Source: Halolactibacillus miurensis (GTDB lineage Bacteria > Bacillota > Bacilli > Bacillales > Amphibacillaceae). Taken from it: DNA of 64,000 bases. Shown piece after piece: positions 9,630-17,790 of the stretch. Within the stretch, counting starts at the first letter, position 1; every line of letters begins with the position of its first letter. Made by a program: the position numbers and the translations under genes. The notes beneath the pieces were generated by a model, which saw nothing but the letters and a program-made list of their open reading frames with translations, made no database searches and was not told where the DNA came from. The stretch covers positions 1 to 64,000 of the forward strand of contig NZ_FPAI01000002.1 in NCBI RefSeq assembly GCF_900116255.1, given 5' to 3'.

Positions 9630-10077
9630 AGATGAACGCGGCATCACCTTAGTGGAACTATTAGCCGTCTTAGCTATTTTATCCATTATTCTCTTGTTAG
9701 TAGGCTCCACTCATATCTTTGGCCAACGACAATATTTTGAACAAAACGAAACCATTGATCACCAAGGTGATGTCAGACTCATTATGAGTCAATTGACTAC
9801 AGACGTTCGAAAAGTCAATGCCAATGAGGGCGCTACTACAAAAAATGAAAATGGTGTTTTTACACTTGAATTGGGAACAAACAATGAGTATACATATACT
9901 CATGAACCTACAACCACAACCCTTAAACGAAACGGTGTTATTTTAAGTGAGAATATCAGTGAATTTATATGGTCATCTACAACAAATGAAGCAGCCAACA
10001 AAATTAAAATTGTAAGTGTAGTGGATGACAAAGGTAAACAAGCGAGTCTGGAGACGGTTTTATACTTAAGGAGGTAA
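9622..10077 (+). CDS. Prepilin-type N-methylation protein, PilW/PulJ-like minor pilin
   Basis: The 151-residue product begins MLKDERG-ITLVELLAVLAILSIILLL, again a class III prepilin signal with Glu5. A globular domain with SQLTTDVRKVNANEG and a PulJ/PilW-like tail follow. GTG 9622 is chosen because GGGGAGG at 9606-9612 lies 9 nt upstream; ATG 9616 is too near the SD. The gene sits between a PilV-like and a PilX-like gene, the usual order of minor-pilin cassettes (V, W, X). The assignment to PilW rests on position and size as much as on sequence. Confidence 0.77.
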   Translation: MLKDERGITLVELLAVLAILSIILLLVGSTHIFGQRQYFEQNETIDHQGDVRLIMSQLTTDVRKVNANEGATTKNENGVFTLELGTNNEYTYTHEPTTTTLKRNGVILSENISEFIWSSTTNEAANKIKIVSVVDDKGKQASLETVLYLRR

Positions 10078-10079
10078 CG

Positions 10080-11486
10080 ATGAAACGATTAATGAAGAAT
10101 GAATCAGGTGTGGCATTAGTTTTTACCTTAATGGTGTTAGTCGTCCTCAGTGTGCTTGGTGCGACCATTGGTACTGTGGCAATGGCGAATGTGAATTTAA
10201 CGGAAAATGAGCGTGACTACCAGGCGGCCTATTATATTGCGGAAGCTGGAGTGAATGAGACTTACTTAAAAATTGAAGAGAAGATACTTGAAATATATGA
10301 AAACACTCAAAGTGAGTCAGCATTTTTTGATCAATTAAGTAGTAATCTAGCTGATTTTGATGACGTAGTTTACGATTATAGCGGTACGGGGGATCAAAAA
10401 ACGGCTTCCGTCGAAATTATCAATAATCGTGATAATGTAACGATTAATTCAGTAGGCAATGTAAATGAAAAAAAAAGGAACGTCAGTAATAATATTGAGG
10501 TAAATTGGTCACCTAAAGGTGGTAATTTTCCTCCTTTTCCTGTTGATGCTTCGCTCTTAGTGAAGAATAGAGCTTCAATAACAGGGGGAGCAACTATTAA
10601 TGGAGACGTATATATGGATCAACCATCAGAACAATCTTTTAAAATTAATGGTGGAGCTCAAATGTCCGGTATCTCGAGCAGTCAAGGTCATATTTATGTG
10701 AATAATTCAATAAGTAATGATTTGCTGGATCTTCCAAATAATTATAAAGGTATAGTCCCTAAAGTACATCAATCTTCCGTATTTGATTATTCTGTATATG
10801 AATCACTTATAGATACCATTCCCGAAGCACCTGATTATGATACCGTACTATCAAATATTAACTTAAAAGGTAGTGATAAAAAAAGCGTTAGAATTGGTGG
10901 GAATATATTCATTAATACCGTATCTCTGCAAAGTAATACCACTTTGAATCTCGAAATTGGATCTGGCGTCAGTAATTTAATAGTGAATACTTTAGATTTA
11001 AGTAACGGTCATATTATCATACAAGGTAATGGTGTACTTAATCTTTATGTTAAGGACTCTTTTGAAATAGGTTCAAGCAGTACAATAAATTCTGATGGCT
11101 CAGTAGAGACAATGAATCTATCTTACTATGGGAGTAGTGACTTTGCCATTTCAGGTGGTCAAAAGATAAAAGGCTCTGTTTATGTGAAACAAGCATCTGT
11201 TAAATTTACAGCTGGAGGAGGTTTGCATGGTGGATATCTAGCAACAAATTCAAACTCAGTCAGTTTTTCTGGAGGTACTTTTAGTGAGATGATAATGATT
11301 GCACCTAAAGCAGATGTATCAGTCACTGGTGGTGCAGAGATTAACGGTGTTATGCTTGCAAAAACATATGACGGAGGTGGTGGGACAAGCATTCAATTCC
11401 AAAATCTATCGGTCATCACATTTCCGTTCGGTAATACAAGTGATACAGACTTGATCATTAAAAGTCCTACATCTGAGATTAAATGA
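10080..11486 (+). CDS. PilX-type minor pilin with large beta-helix-like C-terminal domain
   Basis: The N-terminus (MKNESGVALVFTLMVLVVLS) is the PilX type: basic leader, Gly, hydrophobic helix, but no Glu at mature position 5. RDYQAAYYIAEAGVNET is characteristic of PilX N-terminal proteins. From about residue 170 to 430 the sequence is rich in Gly, Ser and Asn, with repeated short strands around GGA or SGG (TGGATINGDVYM, GGAQMSG, SGGQKIKGSVYV, GGGLHGGYLA, TGGAEINGVMLA). This suggests a parallel beta-helix resembling the domains fused to PilX in other Firmicutes. Such a bulky tip subunit is a candidate adhesin at the pilus end. It is 468 residues and starts 2 bp after the previous stop. A decayed paralogue follows directly. 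Confidence 0.78.
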   Translation: MKRLMKNESGVALVFTLMVLVVLSVLGATIGTVAMANVNLTENERDYQAAYYIAEAGVNETYLKIEEKILEIYENTQSESAFFDQLSSNLADFDDVVYDYSGTGDQKTASVEIINNRDNVTINSVGNVNEKKRNVSNNIEVNWSPKGGNFPPFPVDASLLVKNRASITGGATINGDVYMDQPSEQSFKINGGAQMSGISSSQGHIYVNNSISNDLLDLPNNYKGIVPKVHQSSVFDYSVYESLIDTIPEAPDYDTVLSNINLKGSDKKSVRIGGNIFINTVSLQSNTTLNLEIGSGVSNLIVNTLDLSNGHIIIQGNGVLNLYVKDSFEIGSSSTINSDGSVETMNLSYYGSSDFAISGGQKIKGSVYVKQASVKFTAGGGLHGGYLATNSNSVSFSGGTFSEMIMIAPKADVSVTGGAEINGVMLAKTYDGGGGTSIQFQNLSVITFPFGNTSDTDLIIKSPTSEIK

Positions 11487-11568
11487 AATGTTTGGCTCAT
11501 CTACACAAGTCATAAATATAACTATGATTCGTTATATATGTGCATATAAACAAAAGTAGGTAGGTGCA

Positions 11569-12390
11569 GTGAAGGGGTTTAATGAAGAGCAAGGTGCTAG
11601 TCTATTACTTGCGCTGATGATAATTACTTTGTCTGTTTTGGGTATTACACTTGGCACAATCGCGATAAATAATGTGCGTCTAACAAGTCAGGAACAAGAG
11701 TATCAAGCGGCCTTTTATATTGCAGAAGCAGGCCATAATCAAGCGTATCTAGAATCACTGATGCTTGTTGAAACAGATAGTGAAAGGTTTAATCAACCGG
11801 CTCTTTTTTTAATCAGTTCATTGAGGATTTAGACAGTGAACTTCACGATAATATATATTCGTATTATGAAGCAATTTCTAGTGAATCGCCATTTGCGACA
11901 ATTAAGATTGACCGGATTAAAGGTAGTGGCAATATAAGAGAGATTACCCTCGTGTCACAAGGACAAGTCGGGGAACGTAGACAAAGAGTAAGTGGGACAG
12001 TTACTGTAACTTAGCATGATTCAGGGATATCACCTTATATCCCTGAAAATACTGCTGGAGATACTCGGCAACTAGGTATCTGTTATAGCGGATCGACTCC
12101 GATTCAAATTGGCGGATGAAATTTGATTAATGGTTCACTCTTTAAATTACAGGCTGATATGACTTTAACGAGTGGCTTTAGTTTTTAGTGGTTAGTTGGT
12201 CTCAGGTGGTTAGTCATTAAGTGTTCAAGGTGGCACCATAAAAGGTTTTATCGCAGCGAATCAGTTAATGACATCAGGTGGCGCAAAGCTATCGGTAGAA
12301 AAGATTGATACGGGTGATTTTCCGTTTGGTGAAAGAAGTAGTGGTAGTCAAGTGGAGGTAACTAGTCAGCCTCCTGTATTACATGAGTAA
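11569..12390 (+). pseudogene. Decayed second copy of the PilX-like gene
   Basis: A GTG at 11569 opens a reading frame with the same N-terminal pattern as its neighbour (EEQGASLLLALMIITLSVLG, EYQAAFYIAEAGHNQAYLES). The frame is lost at a run of seven T (11804-11810) and stops at 11832. Shifting frame restores similarity (FFNQFIEDLDSELHDNIYSY, then GQVGERRQRVSGTVTVT) to a stop at 12012-12014. Further on, a third frame (about 12218-12390) reads LSVQGGTIKGFIAANQLMTS and DTGDFPFGERSSGS, mirroring the neighbour's C-terminal ITFPFGNTSD. The middle contains several stops. It is best explained as a tandem duplicate in decay, about 820 bp against about 1400 bp for the intact copy. Confidence 0.8.
12021..12046. 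repeat. Perfect inverted repeat inside the PilX-like pseudogene
   Basis: TCAGGGATAT / ATATCCCTGA, 10 bp each with a CACCTT loop, lies directly after a stop codon. No T run follows, so a terminator role is doubtful. Confidence 0.5.
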
Positions 12391-12437
12391 AGAATAGTTT
12401 AATGAGTTTCTTTTTGGGGAATTAGAGGAGGTTTATG

Positions 12438-14060
12438 ATGGCGGTAAGATTAAAGCGTAAATTAGGTGATGTGTTAAAAGCCGAAGGATTAATTACTGAA
12501 GATGAAATTGTCGCAGCTTTAGAACAGAAGAAACCAAGACAAAAACTCGGTGATGCGCTCGTTGAACAAGGGTATATCACGGAAAAACAATTAATTGAAG
12601 TATTGGAGATTCAATTAAATATTTCGAGTGTCTCTTTATATCGTTTCCCAATCAATGAACAATTGATGGAGTTAGTACCGAAAGAATTGGCGCGTGAAAA
12701 TATTCTAATCCCGATTGAACAACATGAAAATACATTAACGATTGCGATGAATGACCCACTTGATTACTACGCTATTGATGATATTGAATTATCAACCGGG
12801 TTTGAAGTGAAACCAGTTATTGCGACCAAGGAAGATATTCTCCAAGCTATTAATAAATATTATGACTTGGAAGCGGATTTTTCTATGGAAGGTGAGGGTG
12901 CGGATGCACCAGCTGTTAAATTACTAGATCAAATTTTACAAACGGGTGTCACGTTAAGAGCGAGTGATGTCCACTTAGACCCGAGTGAAGGAAAGATTGC
13001 GGTACGTTACCGGATTGACGGAATGTTAAGAAATGATCGAACGTTACCTAAGCGTATTCAAAACGCGCTCATTGCGCGGGTGAAAATCTTAGCTAATTTA
13101 AATATTACTGAAACACGTATGCCACAAGATGGTCGTATTCGATTAGTGATTGATGCTAAACCTATTGATTTACGGGTGTCTACGTTACCAACGGTCTTTG
13201 GTGAAAAAGTCGTTATTCGTATTCTAGACTTAACGAATATATTTAAGAAACTGACAGAAATTGATTTACATGCGGAGACGCTCAAACAATACCGCGATGT
13301 TATTAGTCGGCCATCAGGTCTTGTATTGCTAACGGGACCAACCGGTTCTGGTAAAACAACAACGTTATACTCATCGATTAATGAACTGAATCAAGAAGAT
13401 GTGAATATCATCACGGTTGAGGACCCAGTTGAATATCAACTAGAAGGGGTTAACCAAGTTCAAGTGAATAGTGCTGTTGGCTTAACTTTTGCGGCAGGAT
13501 TACGATCGATTTTACGTCAGGATCCAAATATTATCATGGTTGGTGAAATTCGTGACCGTGAAACAGCTGAAATTGCTATTCGGTCATCTCTAACGGGACA
13601 CGTCGTTTTTTCAACACTGCACACAAATAGTGCTGTTGATGCCATTCCACGATTATTTGATATGGGGGTTGAACCTTACCTTGTCGTATCATCACTGACA
13701 GGCGTTATGGCTCAGCGTTTAGTTAAACGCGTCTGTAAAGACTGTAAAACCTCACGTCCTGTGACGAAGATGGAACAGGAATTATTTGAGAAGCACCATA
13801 TTGACATCGATGAAGTAACAGAAGGGGCTGGTTGTGACAGTTGCCGCGGAACGGGTTATCGGGGACGAATGGCGATTCATGAGTTAATGGTTATTGATGA
13901 TCAAGTGAAAAAATTGATGATGAACAATGCCAGTATGCGTGAAATTAAAGATTATGTTAAAGATAAAGGTATGCATTTCTTAGTAGATGATGGTTTACTC
14001 AAAGTTAAAGAGGGACTTACAACCATTGAAGAAGTTATGCGTGTCGCTATTGATGCATAG
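12438..14060 (+). CDS. pilB: Type IV pilus assembly ATPase (PilB/GspE family)
   Basis: PilB powers polymerisation of pilin subunits at the inner face of the membrane. An N-terminal MshEN-type domain (KRKLGDVLKAEGLITEDEIV, KLGDALVEQGYITEKQLIEV) is the kind that can bind c-di-GMP in some homologues. Next come Walker A GPTGSGKTT at about 300-308, the Asp box and Walker B IIMVGEIRDRETAEIAIRSS, and the His box VFSTLHTNSA. The zinc site is CKDC near 434 and CDSC near 472. It is about 540 residues, full length. GAGGAGG at 12425-12431 favours ATG 12438 over ATG 12435. It lies upstream of pilT and pilC in one operon. Confidence 0.93.
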   Translation: MAVRLKRKLGDVLKAEGLITEDEIVAALEQKKPRQKLGDALVEQGYITEKQLIEVLEIQLNISSVSLYRFPINEQLMELVPKELARENILIPIEQHENTLTIAMNDPLDYYAIDDIELSTGFEVKPVIATKEDILQAINKYYDLEADFSMEGEGADAPAVKLLDQILQTGVTLRASDVHLDPSEGKIAVRYRIDGMLRNDRTLPKRIQNALIARVKILANLNITETRMPQDGRIRLVIDAKPIDLRVSTLPTVFGEKVVIRILDLTNIFKKLTEIDLHAETLKQYRDVISRPSGLVLLTGPTGSGKTTTLYSSINELNQEDVNIITVEDPVEYQLEGVNQVQVNSAVGLTFAAGLRSILRQDPNIIMVGEIRDRETAEIAIRSSLTGHVVFSTLHTNSAVDAIPRLFDMGVEPYLVVSSLTGVMAQRLVKRVCKDCKTSRPVTKMEQELFEKHHIDIDEVTEGAGCDSCRGTGYRGRMAIHELMVIDDQVKKLMMNNASMREIKDYVKDKGMHFLVDDGLLKVKEGLTTIEEVMRVAIDA

Positions 14061-14071
14061 GAGGTTTTTCT

Positions 14072-15097
14072 TTGGAGGATTTAAAAGACTTATTGACACT
14101 AGCATTTAGAAAGAATGCATCAGATATTCATATCACAGTAGGCTCTGTACCGATTTTTCGGATTGATGGACGTTTGATTCCACATAAAGGAGAGGTGTTA
14201 TCTCCTACAGATACGAAACGTCTCGCGCGTTCAATTGTGACGGATGATATGTGGGATAAATTCATCCGTGAAAAAGAACTTGATTTATCACATGGCATTG
14301 AAGGGGTCTCGCGCTTTCGTGTCAACATGTTTTATCAGCGCAACAATATCTCGATTGCTTTTAGGGTTATTCCGACCGCTATTCCGAAAATTGATGACTT
14401 ACAGTTACCAAGCGTGTTGAAGGAAATTGCAACTAAAAGGCACGGTTTAGTATTAGTCACTGGTCCAACAGGAAGTGGTAAAAGTACGACGCTTGCTTCT
14501 ATGATTGATTACATGAACGAACACTTAAATAAACATATTATTACATTAGAAGATCCCATTGAGTATTTGCATAAACATAAACAATCCATTATTGACCAGC
14601 GGGAAGTCGGTTTTGATACGATGTCTTTTCAAAACGGCTTACGTGCGTGTTTAAGACAAGACCCTGATGTCATCTTAGTTGGCGAGATGCGTGACTTAGA
14701 AACGATTCAAACTGCTATTACAGCGGCTGAAACAGGTCACTTAGTGTTAGGGACGCTGCATACTCAGAGTGCGAGTTCGACGATGGACCGGATCATTGAT
14801 GTGTTTCCGTCTCATCAAAAAGATCAAATTAGAATATTACTTGCGAATGTTCTTGAAGCGATTATCTCTCAGCGACTATTTCCTAAAGCGCAAGAAAGTG
14901 GTCGCATTGCCGCAACTGAGATTCTAATTAACTCACCAGCTGTAAAAAATCTTATTAGAAATGAAAAAATGCATCAAATTCCAAATACGATGCAAACATC
15001 AAAAGATCTAGGGATGCATACAATGGAGATGGATATCACAAGAAAGGTAAGGGACGGGTTAATCTCTCAACGTGATGCAGACCCATATATCAGTTAA
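14072..15097 (+). CDS. pilT: Type IV pilus retraction ATPase
   Basis: PilT depolymerises the pilus to retract it, the basis of twitching motility and of DNA uptake. The 341-residue protein has the PilT N-terminal region (AFRKNASDIHITVGSVPIFR), Walker A GPTGSGKST at 131-139, Walker B-type DVILVGEMRDLETIQTAITA, HTQSA, and the PilT-typical AIISQRLFPKA. The start is TTG at 14072, with AGGAGG at 14059-14064 overlapping the end of pilB and 7 nt spacing. Presence of pilT separates this locus from the comG competence pseudopilus of B. subtilis, which has no retraction ATPase. Confidence 0.92.
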   Translation: MEDLKDLLTLAFRKNASDIHITVGSVPIFRIDGRLIPHKGEVLSPTDTKRLARSIVTDDMWDKFIREKELDLSHGIEGVSRFRVNMFYQRNNISIAFRVIPTAIPKIDDLQLPSVLKEIATKRHGLVLVTGPTGSGKSTTLASMIDYMNEHLNKHIITLEDPIEYLHKHKQSIIDQREVGFDTMSFQNGLRACLRQDPDVILVGEMRDLETIQTAITAAETGHLVLGTLHTQSASSTMDRIIDVFPSHQKDQIRILLANVLEAIISQRLFPKAQESGRIAATEILINSPAVKNLIRNEKMHQIPNTMQTSKDLGMHTMEMDITRKVRDGLISQRDADPYIS

Positions 15098-15115
15098 GCA
15101 TAAGGAGGTGGATAG

Positions 15116-16318
15116 ATGGCTATCTATCGTTATCAAGCGCGAACGGTTGAAGGAAAGTTATCGTCAGGCAGGTTAGAAAGTGAGAACGAAAAAGAAGCAT
15201 TACTAGAGTTAAAACAACTTGGATTAGTTGTTTTTGATATTAAACGTTTAAACCCTGTCTTACATAAAGATATCTATATTGGTAATCCCATTAAAAACAA
15301 AGACTTTGTCATTTTCTTGCGGCAATTCTCTACGCTTATTGATGCAGGTATTTCACTTGTTGATGCGACCGAAATTCTTGCTGAACAATCGAATAGTAAG
15401 GCTTTAACTGAGGCGTTAGAAGAGGTGAAAGAGCATATTGAAGAGGGTGAACCTTTATCAGACGCTTTAAGCCGTTACCCAAAGCTATTCCCAGAACTGC
15501 TTGTCAGCATGATCAGTGCCGGTGAGGTCAGTGGTCGATTAGATGATATTCTTGACAGGATGGCCACTTACTATGAAAAGCAATACCAATTAAAACAAAA
15601 AGTCATTACGGCTTTAACTTACCCAGCTGTTATCGGGGTTTTAGCGGTATTTATTACGATTTTCTTAATGGCTTTCTTAGTACCCGTTTTTTCTGATATG
15701 TTTATTTCATTTGATCAGGAATTACCGGCCTATACGCAGCTTGTCCTTAATTTAAGTGAATCCATTGGTTCAACTTGGTGGATACTTCTCTTCTTTATTT
15801 TTATTGCTGTAGTTGTCGTGCGCACATTATATAAACAAGAAAAGTTTGCTTATATCTTTGATACGGTAAAATTAAAGGTGCCGATCTTTGGTTTGTTCAT
15901 TCAAAAAGCAGCGCTTGCCAGGATGACTCAAACACTTAGTTCATTATTAAATAGCTCCGTGCCAATCTTAGAAGCTGTGATGATTACTGAACGGGTAGTG
16001 GAAAATCGCGTCATTAAAAAAGTATTAAGAGAAAGCTATAAATCACTAGAAGAAGGGGAATCATTAGCTGATCCGATGAAGGGGCATTGGGTATTTCCTA
16101 AACTAATCACTCAAATGATTGCGGTTGGTGAAGCAACAGGCTCAATGGATGATATGTTAAAAAAAGTGGCGCAATTCTATGAAGAAGAATTAGAAGAAGC
16201 GGCCGACAAACTTAAAGCATTGATTGAACCGGTCATGATCATCTTCTTAGCGGTCGTCGTCGGTGCGATTGTTTTAGCTATTGTTATTCCAATGTTTAGC
16301 TTATTTGAAGGTATTTAA
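15116..16318 (+). CDS. pilC: Type IV pilus inner-membrane platform protein (PilC/GspF)
   Basis: PilC is the membrane platform that couples PilB and PilT to the growing fibre. The 400-residue protein contains two T2SF domains (from about 65 and about 270) with the repeated signature FLRQFSTLIDAGISLVDATE and LARMTQTLSSLLNSSVPILE. Membrane segments lie near 165-195, 215-235 and 370-395. AAGGAGG lies 7 nt before ATG 15116. It ends the first transcription block; the pilin gene that follows has its own promoter. Confidence 0.93.
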   Translation: MAIYRYQARTVEGKLSSGRLESENEKEALLELKQLGLVVFDIKRLNPVLHKDIYIGNPIKNKDFVIFLRQFSTLIDAGISLVDATEILAEQSNSKALTEALEEVKEHIEEGEPLSDALSRYPKLFPELLVSMISAGEVSGRLDDILDRMATYYEKQYQLKQKVITALTYPAVIGVLAVFITIFLMAFLVPVFSDMFISFDQELPAYTQLVLNLSESIGSTWWILLFFIFIAVVVVRTLYKQEKFAYIFDTVKLKVPIFGLFIQKAALARMTQTLSSLLNSSVPILEAVMITERVVENRVIKKVLRESYKSLEEGESLADPMKGHWVFPKLITQMIAVGEATGSMDDMLKKVAQFYEEELEEAADKLKALIEPVMIIFLAVVVGAIVLAIVIPMFSLFEGI

Positions 16319-16383
16319 AGTAGTACAGATGTATCGGTAAAGTTGTCACTAAAAGATGCAAATAAAGTTCAAATAATCCAAAT

Positions 16384-16408
16384 AAAATGGTAGACATGTT
16401 ACCATTTT
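16384..16408. repeat. Perfect 9-bp inverted repeat overlapping the pilin promoter
   Basis: AAAATGGTA / TACCATTTT is separated by 7 nt. The left arm and loop contain the -35 hexamer of the promoter at 16391-16418. It could be a weak terminator for pilC, since its right arm ends in TTTT, or an operator; the sequence alone does not decide. Confidence 0.55.
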
Positions 16409-16418
16409 GTAGTATAAT
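16391..16418 (+). promoter_or_regulatory. Sigma-A promoter of the pilin block
   Basis: TAGACA at 16391-16396 and a perfect TATAAT at 16413-16418 are 16 bp apart. Transcription would start near 16425, about 12 nt before the riboswitch aptamer. Confidence 0.75.
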
Positions 16419-16435
16419 AGCATTAAGTAATAACT

Positions 16436-16508
16436 CAGATGCGTTGACGGTTTATCCTTATTTGGGCACTTGGATAAACAAGAGCAAGTAGTGCAACCGG
16501 CTGACATC
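16436..16508 (+). promoter_or_regulatory. Cyclic di-GMP-II riboswitch aptamer upstream of pilA
   Basis: The two conserved blocks of the c-di-GMP-II class are present: TTTGGGCACTTG at 16461-16472 and CAAGTAGTGCAACCGG at 16485-16500. The folding matches the class. P1 is GATG 16438-16441 with CATC 16505-16508. P2 is an 8-bp stem, GTTTATCC 16450-16457 with GGATAAAC 16472-16479. The pseudoknot pairs GCACT 16466-16470 with AGTGC 16490-16494. It lies between a good promoter and an intrinsic terminator ahead of the major pilin gene. C-di-GMP binding would therefore set readthrough into pilA and the downstream genes. In clostridia the same class precedes pilin genes. Confidence 0.92.
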
Positions 16509-16541
16509 ATAATGGTTTATTTATGTTGTGAGTCTTTTTTT
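16502..16541 (+). terminator. Riboswitch expression-platform terminator
   Basis: GACATCATAA and TTATGTTGTGAGTC form an imperfect stem ending in seven T (16535-16541). The left arm includes CATC, the 3' strand of aptamer P1. TGAGT at 16529-16533 can also pair with ACTCA at 16433-16437, beside the 5' strand of P1. Ligand-closed P1 and terminator are therefore mutually exclusive, which would make c-di-GMP an ON signal; this direction is inferred. Confidence 0.7.
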
Positions 16542-16590
16542 ATATCATCATAAGTCATCCATTACACACATATTAAGAGGAGGAATTATT

Positions 16591-16950
16591 ATGGTTAACA
16601 AATTCAAAACATTACTTAAGAAAGAAAAAGGTTTTACGTTAGTCGAACTCTTAGCTGTTATTGTTATTTTAGGTATTATCGTCGCGATTGCCATTCCTGC
16701 GGTAGGGAATATTATTGATAAAGCGGAAACGGATGCTGATGCAGCTGAAGTTAAATTAATTCTAGATGCAGCGAGATTAGCCGATGCTAATCAAGAATTT
16801 ACATCTGGTACAACTACTATTGGGGATCTGATTCCTAATTATTTAGATTTAAGAAGCTCTGATCTTCCTAGTGGCATAGCTGAAACTGATACAATATCAA
16901 AATCCGACGAGGGTATTTATAGTATTGACGGTTACACACCGCCATCTTAA
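16591..16950 (+). CDS. pilA: Major type IV pilin
   Basis: The 119-residue prepilin reads MVNKFKTLLKKEKG followed by FTLVELLAVIVILGIIVAIA. This is a textbook type IVa signal: basic leader, cleavage after Gly, Phe1, Glu5 and a long hydrophobic helix. The following PAVGNIIDKAETDADAAEVK is typical of small Gram-positive pilins. There are no cysteines. AGAGGAGG at 16574-16581 sets the ATG at 16591; in-frame codons upstream lie within the terminator. It is the first gene after the c-di-GMP-II riboswitch and is followed by a partial terminator, which could leave pilA more abundant than the downstream genes. Confidence 0.9.
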   Translation: MVNKFKTLLKKEKGFTLVELLAVIVILGIIVAIAIPAVGNIIDKAETDADAAEVKLILDAARLADANQEFTSGTTTIGDLIPNYLDLRSSDLPSGIAETDTISKSDEGIYSIDGYTPPS

Positions 16951-16967
16951 AAAATATTTTTAGTTTA

Positions 16968-16995
16968 GACTCCTCCCAAAGAGGGGTCTTTATTT
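16968..16995 (+). terminator. Intercistronic terminator/attenuator after pilA
   Basis: GACTCCTC / GAGGGGTC (one G-T pair) with a CCAAA loop is followed by TTTATTTC. The T run is short, so some readthrough to pilD is likely. Confidence 0.65.
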
Positions 16996-17013
16996 CTATC
17001 TAGGAGTGTTGTT

Positions 17014-17766
17014 ATGACATTATTCTACAGCATCACCTTCTTTATCTTTGGTCTTGTACTCGGATCATTTTATAACGTTGTCGGTTTGAGGGTACCGAAG
17101 AAAAACTTTTTATCACATGACCGCTCATACTGTCCGAAGTGTCATAAACAATTAACGGCACTCGAACTGATTCCAGTTATTTCGTTTATTATCCAACGCG
17201 GAAAGTGTCGTGGATGTGGAACGAAGATTAGTTGGATGTATCCTGTGATCGAATTACTGACAGGTATCGGTTTTATGCTGAGTTACATTGTTTATGGTCT
17301 AACACTAGACACACTGATTGCGCTTGTTGCGGTATCGCTCGCCGTTATCATCATCGTGACCGATCTTACATATTTCTTAATACCGAATCATATTCTACTG
17401 TTTTTCTTACCACTGATTGTTATGTTGCGATTATTCGAGCCACTTGATCCATGGTATTCATCACTTCTAGGCGCTTTGATAGGATTTGGCTTAATCTTTG
17501 TCGTGATTGTCTTAAGTCAAGGTGGTATGGGGGCGGGGGATATGAAGTATTTCTTTGTGCTCGGATATTTATTTGGCATTGGCGGCGTTTTACTTATCTT
17601 TTTACTATCGACATTGTATGGTACGTTAGTCAATATAGTGTTATTGTTGCTCGGTAAAGTAACACGGAAATCTAAAGTGCCTTTCGGTCCTTACATTAGT
17701 ATGGCGGCCCTTACGGTCCTCTTTACTGGCGATGCTATATTAGATTGGTATTTTAGCTTTTTCTAA
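17014..17766 (+). CDS. pilD: Prepilin peptidase / N-methyltransferase
   Basis: This polytopic membrane aspartic protease cleaves and methylates the prepilins of the locus. The 250-residue protein has the N-terminal GSFYNVVGLRVPK and a zinc-binding pair CPKC (40, 43) and CRGC (65, 68). The two catalytic aspartates lie in VTDLTYFLIPN and GGMGAGDMKYFF (GxGD motif). Seven or eight hydrophobic segments are visible. It occupies the place of comC after folC in B. subtilis, so it may also serve competence pseudopilins encoded elsewhere. Confidence 0.93.
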   Translation: MTLFYSITFFIFGLVLGSFYNVVGLRVPKKNFLSHDRSYCPKCHKQLTALELIPVISFIIQRGKCRGCGTKISWMYPVIELLTGIGFMLSYIVYGLTLDTLIALVAVSLAVIIIVTDLTYFLIPNHILLFFLPLIVMLRLFEPLDPWYSSLLGALIGFGLIFVVIVLSQGGMGAGDMKYFFVLGYLFGIGGVLLIFLLSTLYGTLVNIVLLLLGKVTRKSKVPFGPYISMAALTVLFTGDAILDWYFSFF

Positions 17767-17790
17767 ACTGTTTATAAAGGATGACAGCAT

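Noticed and set aside
16436-16508. Class I (GEMM) c-di-GMP or ZTP riboswitch for the pilin leader
   Set aside because: The GGCAAACC and GCAAAGCC blocks of class I and the ZTP signature are absent; class II blocks and pseudoknot fit.
16528-16590. Upstream extension of the pilin gene
   Set aside because: It begins within the riboswitch terminator; the SD and prepilin leader fit ATG 16591.
17232-17657. Two plus-strand frames inside pilD
   Set aside because: They are out of frame with the full set of prepilin peptidase motifs and have no start signals.
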